Source of the DNA: JALUZX01 sp964561605
GTDB lineage: Bacteria; Planctomycetota; UBA1135; JALUZX01
NCBI GenBank assembly: GCA_964561605.1
Contig: CAZLQD010000003.1
Location: forward strand, 1-43,605
Length of the DNA stretch: 43,605 nucleotides
Reading direction: 5' to 3'
Of this stretch, positions 37,638 to 43,605 are shown piece by piece. The notes under the pieces are model-generated. The model searched no databases. It was not told the DNA's origin and saw only the letters and a program-made list of their open reading frames with translations. Made by a program: the position numbers and the translations under genes. How positions within the stretch are numbered: the stretch's first letter is position 1; each line of letters begins with the position of its first letter.

Positions 37638-38744
37638 CTAGCCCTTCCCGCCGGCGGGTGGACCGGGGTGGGGGCTCTCGATCCAGCCGCCTCCCAGGAC
37701 CTCCTCCCCCTGGTAGAAGACCACGGCCTGGCCGGGCGTGACGGCACGCTGGGGAGTCCGGAATTCCACCAGGACCTCGCCCGGCCCGGCCCGGGTGACC
37801 CGGGCCGGGTGGGGCGTGTGGCGGGAGCGGATCTTGGCCAGGCATTCCAGGGGAAGATCCGGGGGTGAGCCTGAGATCCAGTGGAGGTCCGAGGCCAGGA
37901 GGGCCGGGCTTTCCAGGTCGCCCGGCCGGTCGCTCACCACGACCCGCCGGGAGCGGGGATCGATTCTCACCACGTAGGCCTTCCTTCCCACGGCCACCCC
38001 CAGCCCTTTGCGCTGCCCGATGGTGTAGCGGTGGATCCCTTCGTGTCTTCCCAGGACCTTTCCCCCGGTGTCCACGATCTCCCCCATCCGGGCCGGTCCG
38101 CCGAACTTCCTCCGGAGACCTTCGGGGAAACCCTCTCCTCCGAAATCGAGGCAGGCGTCCTGGCTCTCGGGGGTCTCCCACGTGGGAAGGCCTTCCTCCC
38201 GGGCGATGCGCCGGACCTCGTCCTTGGAGAGTCCTCCCAGGGGGAAGAGGGTCCGCTCCAGCTGGCCCCGTTCCAAACGGAAGAGGAAGTAGGACTGGTC
38301 CTTGGGGCGGTGGCGGGCCATGAGGAGCCTCGGTGGGGCTCCCTCCGGGTCCCGGACCAGGCGGGCGTAGTGGCCCGTGGCGATTCCCTCCATTCCGAGG
38401 CGGTCGGCGAGCTCCAGGAGGAGCCGGAACTTCACCTGGCTGTTGCAACGGATACAGGGGCTGGGGGTCCTGCCCCGGGCGTACTCCTCCCAGGCCGGGC
38501 GGAGCACCTCCCTCTCGAAGGTCTCGGCGCACTTCAAGGTGTAGTGGGGGATCCCCAGGGCCCGGGCGGCTTCCCGGGCCCTGAGGGCCGGCCCTTCGCC
38601 GGCGCAACACCCCTTGTCTCGGCTCGCGGCGCAGGGCTGGAGCAGGAGTGTGGCGCCGGCCACCTCCAGGCCTTCTTCCAGGAGCAAGGCGGCGGCGACG
38701 CTGGAGTCGACGCCCCCGCTCATGGCGACGAGGACACTTCGCAA
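37638..38744 (-). CDS. mnmA: tRNA-specific 2-thiouridylase MnmA
   Basis: 368 residues. MnmA puts sulfur on U34 of Lys, Glu and Gln tRNAs. PP-loop SGGVDSS near the start, the family's CC motif DKGCCAGEGPALRAREAARALGIPHY, the two catalytic cysteine sites SPCIRCNSQVKF and SQDACLDF (usually SQDICF), ATGHYARL, and the late YTIGQRKGLGVAVGRKAYVV region. The C-terminal beta-barrel ends TPGQAVVFYQGEEVLGGGWI. TTG 38744 begins the standard MRSVLVAMSGG with AAGGAG upstream; no ATG lies in the right place. It converges on the M60 gene with a 41-bp gap. Confidence 0.94.
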   Translation of the reverse strand: MRSVLVAMSGGVDSSVAAALLLEEGLEVAGATLLLQPCAASRDKGCCAGEGPALRAREAARALGIPHYTLKCAETFEREVLRPAWEEYARGRTPSPCIRCNSQVKFRLLLELADRLGMEGIATGHYARLVRDPEGAPPRLLMARHRPKDQSYFLFRLERGQLERTLFPLGGLSKDEVRRIAREEGLPTWETPESQDACLDFGGEGFPEGLRRKFGGPARMGEIVDTGGKVLGRHEGIHRYTIGQRKGLGVAVGRKAYVVRIDPRSRRVVVSDRPGDLESPALLASDLHWISGSPPDLPLECLAKIRSRHTPHPARVTRAGPGEVLVEFRTPQRAVTPGQAVVFYQGEEVLGGGWIESPHPGPPAGGKG

Positions 38745-38780
38745 GGGAGTCTCCTTCCCGGGGAGAGAGGAGGGACCATT

Positions 38781-38830
38781 CTCGCCGGGCCTCCCGGGTT
38801 GTCCAGCTCTGCAGGGGGAGGCCCGGCGAG
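38781..38830. terminator. Perfect 15-bp inverted repeat between the PhoD-like gene and mnmA
   Basis: CTCGCCGGGCCTCCC (38781-38795) and GGGAGGCCCGGCGAG (38816-38830) with a 20-nt loop. It lies past the end of the minus-strand PhoD-like gene and just before mnmA. There is no T-run on either side, so it may be a stabilising 3' hairpin or a factor-assisted terminator instead of an intrinsic one. Confidence 0.5.
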
Positions 38831-38850
38831 GGTTCGGGTGGGGGAGGGGA

Positions 38851-41472
38851 CTACCGGGGGAAGCGGACCTCCAGGTTTCCGATCTTCTTTCCTTTGCGGG
38901 CCTGCAGGTGGCGGAGCACCTGGAAGCCCTTGGTGTCCGGGTCTCCCACTTTGAGGGTGTAGAACCCGGGGGCGAAGACCTTGGGCTGGAAGCGGGTCCC
39001 GGCGATCCTGAGGGTGTAGACCACGGCGCCCGTGTCCTCCCGGATCACCTGGACCACCGGGTCGGTCATTCCCGAGACCCGGATCTCGGGTAGCCAGGCG
39101 GCGGCCTTCTTTCCGAAGTTGTCCTGCTGGTGGAGGACTACGGGCCAACCGAAGTAGGGCTTGGCTCCATTCTTCGCCGGGTCCACCCAGCGGGGCCAGA
39201 TCTCCAGGGTGATCTTCCGGGTCTTCTTCTCGAAGCGGGCGATGCCGTAACCGGTGGCCCGGTTGTAAAGCCAGGGGAATTCCTTGTCGACCTGCCTGGG
39301 GTTCGCCACGGCGTAGACGGTGATCTTGTTTCCGAAGCCGTCCAGGAAGTCGCCCGTATAGGCCGGGGCGCCGGGGGCCCGGTTCCGGCCGGGTTCCGGA
39401 GGGAACCACCTTCTCGGCCAGATGTTCCCGATGGAGGGGACGCACATGGCGAAGCAGGAGTCCCTCCAGTCCTCCACGCCGTACTGGATCGTGCTTCCCA
39501 GGTGCTGGTCCCCCGCCACGTGGACGGCGAAGGCCTTGCGCATCCTGCGGATCGCCTCGTTCCTGCCGGTTTGGGGCCATCCGTCCGAGTCGAAGTCGGA
39601 GGCGATCTTGTCCCCCTTCACGTAGACCCCCGGCTTGGGGATCTTCAGGGAGGGAATGACGTTGTCGTCCCGGGCCCGGGCGGGAATGGTGGCCAGATTG
39701 CAGAAGATGGTCTGGGAGAGGACCACCTTCATCCAGGCTCCGCCCGACCAGTCGGCGGCCCAGCTCTCCAGGAAGTCCAGCTGGCGTTTTCCCAGGAGGT
39801 GGGCGCCGGGCACGTCGGCTTCCTTCTTGGGGTCGAACTCGGGGTTGTGGGGCCAGCCGTTCCAGATGTCCGCCTCGGGGAGGAGGGGCTTGGGGGCCGA
39901 CTTGAACTTCCTGTCTTCGATGACGGCGAAGCTCACGCCTCCGTAAAGGATGGAAGTATAGTAGACGGTGATGCCCTGCTTGACCGGCGTGGGATCGTAG
40001 GGATCGGGAAGGTGGCTGGTCTGGGTCCGCTGGACCATGTTCACGAAGGCAGGGGGCATGTTGTATCCGCCGCTGTCCTGGCGGGCCACGTGGGTGGGAA
40101 GGGGATCGACGGCCTTTCCGCCGCAACCCCAGATGTTGGAGTTGAACACGTCGTGGTCGTCGGGGATGGCCACGGCGGGCAGATCCTTCAGGAGGGATCC
40201 GAAGGCCCAGCCGTAGAGATACCACTTGCGCAGGTATTCCAGGACGGCCACCTTCAAGGGCTTGCGCTGGCACCCGTAGTCCCCCGAGCCTTCGTAGATC
40301 TGGTCACCCGAGAAGAAGAGGAAGTCCGGGTGGTGGGCCCGGACGTGTTCCACGATTTCCGTGTTGGGAAAACCCCTGTCGCCGTTGCCGGTGAAGGCGG
40401 CCAGGACGAAGGGCCTGCCCGCCGGGGGTTCCGCCGCGATGGTCCCCCGGAAGGTGTAGAGGCGCCTTTCGTTCTTTCCGGAGAGGAGGCGGTAGGAGAG
40501 ACGGTAGGGGGTCTTCCTGGAGGAGTCCCACCCCTTCACCCGGAACCGGGCCGTTCTTGCCAGGGGGTCGATGGGGGCCCGGCCGGCCTTCTTCCACTTT
40601 CCCCCGGGGGTGAGGATCTCCAGGGTCACGAACCGTTCTTCCTTCTCCCCAAGGGGAGGCATCTGGGCCGTGAGCTTCAGGGTTCCCCTGCTCAAGGTGT
40701 ACTGGGCGAAGAGGACGGGGCCGAAGCGTCTCTTAGGATGGTGGACAAGACCGGGGCCCGAGGCTCTCCAGCCGGTGAACCAGGCGCAGACCCTTCCCTG
40801 GCGGGGGTCCTTTCCGGGAAGGTGGCAGGAGAGGGCCAGGTTGCCCTGGAAGTCCCGTCCCCGGAAGGTCTTCTCCAGGGCGTCCAGGACCTTTCCAGAA
40901 GCCGGATCCAGGCGGGTCAACTTGACTGTGAAACCTCCCGGGCCGGGGAGCAGGTCCAGGCGGAGCTCGGCCTCCTTCGCGGGAAGGGCCTGCTCTCCCC
41001 GGGCCAGGACGTTCATCTTGGGGCCGGCCAGGACCAGGGTCCCTCCTGGGGTGATCCCGGCGTACCACCCTTTGCCCCGGACGGCGCTCTCCCTGTAGTC
41101 GTGGAAGACTCCTTTTGCGCCAAAGAGGAAACCAATCCATCCCTTCCCGCCCTTGGCGGGGAAGTCCGGGGCGAAGCCCAGGCGGATCCGGGAGGATGCG
41201 GGCTTCTTTCCCGTGAGCTCCCAGGTGAGGAGGTGGACGTTCCGGTTCTTCCCTGCGAAGAGGCATTCCAGCCTGCCCTTCCTGAGCCTCCAGTCGGCCA
41301 GGCGGTTCGCCCAGAACCCGGGGCCCACCCAGGTGCGGTCCGCCCCGGAGGGCCAGTCGGCGAAGAATCCCATCCCTGGATCGATTCCGGCCCGCCTGGG
41401 ACCGCAGGCGGCGGCAAGGACGAGGACCGTGAGGAGAGAGGAGAGAGAGAGAATGCGTCCTTTAGTCTTCAT
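38851..41472 (-). CDS. PhoD-like alkaline phosphatase/phosphodiesterase lipoprotein with a large N-terminal extension
   Basis: 873 residues. Lipoprotein signal SLSSLLTVLVLAAACGP (lipobox LAAAC). Residues ~40-330 form beta-rich domains, the first looking like a concanavalin-type sandwich (GKGWIGFLFGAKGVFHDYRESAVRGKGWYAGI). The PhoD catalytic region follows: FVLAAFTGNGDRGFPN, PDFLFFSGDQIYEG, LPAVAIPDDHDVFN (the DDHD metal site), FAVIEDRKFKS, VVLSQTIFCN, and VHVAGDQHLGS near the end (the H-x-H-type ligand region is GDQHLG here). PhoD enzymes release phosphate from diesters at the cell surface. Its start lies within the end of the upstream gene (11-bp overlap). Confidence 0.85.
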   Translation of the reverse strand: MKTKGRILSLSSLLTVLVLAAACGPRRAGIDPGMGFFADWPSGADRTWVGPGFWANRLADWRLRKGRLECLFAGKNRNVHLLTWELTGKKPASSRIRLGFAPDFPAKGGKGWIGFLFGAKGVFHDYRESAVRGKGWYAGITPGGTLVLAGPKMNVLARGEQALPAKEAELRLDLLPGPGGFTVKLTRLDPASGKVLDALEKTFRGRDFQGNLALSCHLPGKDPRQGRVCAWFTGWRASGPGLVHHPKRRFGPVLFAQYTLSRGTLKLTAQMPPLGEKEERFVTLEILTPGGKWKKAGRAPIDPLARTARFRVKGWDSSRKTPYRLSYRLLSGKNERRLYTFRGTIAAEPPAGRPFVLAAFTGNGDRGFPNTEIVEHVRAHHPDFLFFSGDQIYEGSGDYGCQRKPLKVAVLEYLRKWYLYGWAFGSLLKDLPAVAIPDDHDVFNSNIWGCGGKAVDPLPTHVARQDSGGYNMPPAFVNMVQRTQTSHLPDPYDPTPVKQGITVYYTSILYGGVSFAVIEDRKFKSAPKPLLPEADIWNGWPHNPEFDPKKEADVPGAHLLGKRQLDFLESWAADWSGGAWMKVVLSQTIFCNLATIPARARDDNVIPSLKIPKPGVYVKGDKIASDFDSDGWPQTGRNEAIRRMRKAFAVHVAGDQHLGSTIQYGVEDWRDSCFAMCVPSIGNIWPRRWFPPEPGRNRAPGAPAYTGDFLDGFGNKITVYAVANPRQVDKEFPWLYNRATGYGIARFEKKTRKITLEIWPRWVDPAKNGAKPYFGWPVVLHQQDNFGKKAAAWLPEIRVSGMTDPVVQVIREDTGAVVYTLRIAGTRFQPKVFAPGFYTLKVGDPDTKGFQVLRHLQARKGKKIGNLEVRFPR

Positions 41473-43246
41473 TCCGGCGAGGATAGGCCCGGCGGGCCCG
41501 CCTGAGAAGGGCGGAGTAGATCTTTCTTTCCAGGGAGATCGGGACGGTCCGGTTCGAATCGGATGGAGAGACCCGGAATTTCTGGGTCTTCCCGGCCCAG
41601 ATGGTCTGTTCGAGGAACCCTGACCTCCAGGTGATGCCCAGGGCCAGGCGGTAGACGCCGGGACAGGGAAGGACGGCCGGGAAGCTCCGGCCTCCCTGGG
41701 AGGATGGCAGGGGAAGGCCCGAGCGGCCCATGAAGAAGGCGGCGGCCCTCCCTTCGGGAGATGCGGGTAGGTCCGCCAGGGAGAGATGGAGTTCCAGCCG
41801 GAAGGGCCCTTCGGGGAGGGGGAGGCGGGGATCCATTTCCAGCCGGATGGGGATGCCCGGCTCGAGGGTGACCTTCCTCCATTTCCGGTCCATCCAGGCC
41901 CGGTCCGGAAGGCGGGTCGCTTGGTACCCCGGGGCCCAGAGAAAGACCGGTTCTCCCCGCACTCGGGTGGGAAGGTGGAGGATTCCTCCCTTCCCGCGGT
42001 AGATCCTTGGGATCCGGCCCGACACCATGGCCATGGGATTGGGTATGGCCTTTCCGGCGGTGGTGCGGACCCGGAGGGTCAGGATCGGACCTCCCTGGGA
42101 GAGGTCGAGGGGCCTGAGGCGCTGGTCCCGGCAGGTCCGGCCAGGGAGGATCTCCAGTCCCTTGAGGTCCAGGAGGATCCTTCCGTCCAGGGCGTTCCGG
42201 ACTTCGAGACGGGCCGGCCCGGGGGGGATGCCTTCCAGGAGGAAGGACCCTTCCGGGCCCGGCCCGGCCTGGAGACCTGGATGGGCCTGGTCCTGGAGGT
42301 GGGAGGGGTAGAGGAGGAGGAGGAAATCGCCGGGTTTCGCCCCCGATGGTGGTTCCAGTCGGCCTTCGAGCCGGCCTCCCGGGGAGAGAACGAGGTTGAG
42401 GCCTGCCGTTCCCGGAGGAACGGAAGGAGGATTTTCCAGGAACCATCCTCCCTTCCCACGGGTTCGGACCTGGAGGAGGGAAGAGGAACATGTTCCCCGG
42501 AACTGGAAGGTGCCGTCCATTTCCGAGAAGGCCGGCCGGAGAGGGAGGGGCCGCCAGGTGCCGGAAGGAGGAGGGGTTCCCCGGGGCTCGGGAGGGGCGA
42601 TTGGGCTCGGCCCGGGACGCCCCTCCTTCCATGCCCAGAGTTCCAGTTCCACCCCTCGAAGAGGTTCTCCACGGGAGGAGAGGACCTTTCCGGAGAGGAG
42701 AAGGGGAAGGGGGGTCAAGACCAGGGTGCCCAGGCGGGTGATCCCCCGCGGGAGGGGGAGGATGAGATCGGTCCGGGCCTTTCCGCCTTCCGGCCTGGGG
42801 CGCCCGTCTTTTGCCATGGGGCGGATTTCCAGGCCCACCTCTCCAGGGGGGACTTTCCCGGGAAGGGGCGCCAGGAAGCGGCCCGCTCTGTCGGTGCGGG
42901 CCGCCCCGAGGACCACTTCCCCTCTTCTCCTCCCGGCGGGGATGAAGAGGAGTCTCCACGAGGCAGGCCCCAAGGGCCTTCCCCGGGTGTCTACGAGACG
43001 GCCTGACAGGAGGGGTCGGCCTCCTGCCTGGGGGGGCGGGGGAGAGGGAGCCGGGATCCGGTGGAAGGGGTCGGGTTCCCTGGAGAGGGCCTGGGCGGAG
43101 GAGGGATGAGGGGGTGAGGAGGGGAGAGATACCGGGGGAGGACAGCCTTTTCCCGCGGGGAGGGGCGGGCGTACCCGGGCACGGAAGAAGAGGGCCGCCA
43201 GGGTTCCCAGGAAGAGGAGGGTGAGAGGACCGAGGATACGGTTCAT
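41462..43246 (-). CDS. Membrane-anchored protein with carboxypeptidase-type regulatory domains
   Basis: 594 residues. MNRILGPLTLLFLGTLAALFF is the N-terminal anchor, followed by a Pro/Ser-rich linker. Several beta-sandwich units then appear: LLSGRLVDTRGRPLGPASWRLLF...GRFLAPLPGKVPPG, LLSGKVLSSRGEPLRGVELELW...GTFQFRG, and GRLEGRLEPPSGAKPGDFLLLLY...GSFLLEGIPPGPARLEV, the CarboxypepD_reg pattern. No enzymatic motif. ATG 43246 has AAGGAGCG upstream; the frame is open to 43309. It is paired by overlap with the PhoD-like lipoprotein, so the two may act together at the cell surface. It resembles the 6674-8446 protein in design but not obviously in close sequence. Confidence 0.72.
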   Translation of the reverse strand: MNRILGPLTLLFLGTLAALFFRARVRPPLPAGKGCPPPVSLPSSPPHPSSAQALSREPDPFHRIPAPSPPPPQAGGRPLLSGRLVDTRGRPLGPASWRLLFIPAGRRRGEVVLGAARTDRAGRFLAPLPGKVPPGEVGLEIRPMAKDGRPRPEGGKARTDLILPLPRGITRLGTLVLTPLPLLLSGKVLSSRGEPLRGVELELWAWKEGRPGPSPIAPPEPRGTPPPSGTWRPLPLRPAFSEMDGTFQFRGTCSSSLLQVRTRGKGGWFLENPPSVPPGTAGLNLVLSPGGRLEGRLEPPSGAKPGDFLLLLYPSHLQDQAHPGLQAGPGPEGSFLLEGIPPGPARLEVRNALDGRILLDLKGLEILPGRTCRDQRLRPLDLSQGGPILTLRVRTTAGKAIPNPMAMVSGRIPRIYRGKGGILHLPTRVRGEPVFLWAPGYQATRLPDRAWMDRKWRKVTLEPGIPIRLEMDPRLPLPEGPFRLELHLSLADLPASPEGRAAAFFMGRSGLPLPSSQGGRSFPAVLPCPGVYRLALGITWRSGFLEQTIWAGKTQKFRVSPSDSNRTVPISLERKIYSALLRRARRAYPRRNED

Positions 43247-43349
43247 GGGCGGCGCTCCTTTCCGGTTCGTTGCCGGAAGATTCGTGGGAGACCGCCCGGG
43301 TGAGGTCACAAAAAGGTTCTAAAAAACGGGTCGAGGTTTCGTTGCTGGA

Positions 43350-43412
43350 GCCCCTCCCCGGGCGTCCTCGTCACGGCCCTTTGGGCCGTGACTCAGCCGG
43401 CCGGGGCTGACG
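43350..43412 (+). repeat. Hairpin repeat element A, copy 3, with a different stem
   Basis: Same flanks as 76-139 (CCCCTCCCCGGGCGTCCTCG before, CCGGCCGGGGCTGACG after) but the stem is GTCACGGCCC-TTT-GGGCCGTGAC (43370-43392) where copies 1 and 2 have GGTCTGGGTC/GACCCAGACC. Perfect pairing is kept although nearly every stem base differs. Confidence 0.8.
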
Positions 43413-43512
43413 GAAAAAGAAAACCAGGCCTTCGCCCGTGACTCGGCCGGCCGGGGCTAACGGAAAAAGAAAACCAGGCCTTCGCCCGTGACTCGACCGG
43501 CCGGGGCTGACG
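43413..43512 (+). repeat. Two tandem 50-bp units ending in the element A tail
   Basis: Units 43413-43462 and 43463-43512, each starting GAAAAAGAAAACCAGGCCTT and ending with the CCGGCCGGGGCTGACG-type tail (one A for G in the first). They differ at two positions by eye. The last 25 bases of copy 3 (43388-43412) form a partial earlier unit. Too few and too degenerate-ended for CRISPR, and no spacers. Confidence 0.8.
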
Positions 43513-43527
43513 TACAAAAAGGGACTC

Positions 43528-43605
43528 GTTAGCCCCTGCCGGCGGGGATGTGCGGCCCGAAGGGCCGCAACATGCCCGACGTCAGGGGAGTGGATGGGTG
43601 TTCGA
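43528..43605 (+). repeat. Hairpin repeat element B, copy 2 (runs to the window edge)
   Basis: Repeats 178-253: GTTAGCCCCTGCCGG, the hairpin GCGGCCC-GAA-GGGCCGC, CCCGACGTCAGGGG and the trailing ATGGGT. As at the left end it follows an element A tail and a short A-rich spacer (TACAAAAAGGGACT here, TACGAAAAAAATGTT there), so A-spacer-B is the repeating order. The 43247-43349 stretch before the repeats is the upstream region of the minus-strand gene and holds only A/T runs. Confidence 0.75.

Noticed and set aside
35428..38610. A 1060-codon minus-strand open frame crossing rnd, the M60 gene and mnmA
   Set aside because: Its translation is Pro/Gly/Arg-rich without any domain and lies opposite or out of frame with three clearly conserved genes; long antisense frames are expected at this G+C content.
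43388..43605. Possible CRISPR array
   Set aside because: Only two and a half units, directly abutting with no variable spacers, and no cas gene in the window.

Overview
The window looks like chromosomal DNA of an anaerobic or microaerophilic, high-GC bacterium, most probably a member of the Planctomycetota. The reasons are indirect. There are large secreted proteins with carboxypeptidase-type regulatory domains, an M60 peptidase and a PhoD-like lipoprotein. A broken gene tail (17141-17225, minus strand) encodes a C-terminal sequence (QVWILDPG ... GLEVTIG) of the kind that recurs at the ends of secreted planctomycete proteins. No rRNA or ribosomal gene is present to prove the lineage. Oxygen-sensitive functions (aldehyde:ferredoxin oxidoreductase, several radical SAM enzymes, ferredoxin-fused ATPases, a DUF438/hemerythrin sensor) point to an anaerobic life. 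Coding DNA is about two-thirds G+C (40 of 60 bases in one hand-counted line of the Mo/W operon).

Layout, left to right. (1) 1-65: last 20 codons of adenosylhomocysteinase. (2) 66-478: no gene, but hairpin-rich repeats that return at 43350-43605. (3) 479-4892, minus strand: a tight envelope-glycan operon (radical SAM/SPASM protein, GT9 glycosyltransferase, DprE1-like oxidase, DprE2-like reductase). (4) 4994-8446, plus: methyltransferase, OmpH/Skp-like chaperone, large regulatory-domain protein. (5) 8435-14484: a DUF438-hemerythrin-PAS protein divergent from a NifX-like / DUF5320 / MinD-ferredoxin / metallo-beta-lactamase cluster. (6) 14616-16964: sodium:solute symporter with a charged cytoplasmic-looking insertion. 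(7) 16965-19907: a gene graveyard enclosing an AT-rich two-gene island bounded by imperfect 41-bp direct repeats. (8) 19908-30524: a complete-looking tungsten/molybdenum locus. On the minus strand are AOR and a class II aldolase-like protein; on the plus strand are a 97-aa protein, a P-loop/ModE-type fusion, MoeA, a shortened MoaA, MoaC, a MOSC-MogA fusion and a WtpABC-type oxyanion importer. (9) 30743-38744: B12-binding radical SAM protein, S9 peptidase, ribonuclease D, M60 peptidase, MnmA. (10) 38851-43246, minus: PhoD-like phosphatase lipoprotein translationally coupled to a second regulatory-domain protein.

The most coherent system is region 8: import of tungstate or molybdate (WtpABC), assembly of the pterin cofactor (MoaA, MoaC, MogA, MoeA), a candidate metal-responsive regulator (the ModE-type half of the fusion), and a cofactor-using enzyme (AOR) read divergently from the same intergenic region. 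MoaD and MoaE (molybdopterin synthase) are not in the window. The most puzzling non-coding structures are the end repeats, where hairpin stems differ in sequence but keep pairing, and the repeat-flanked AT-rich island.
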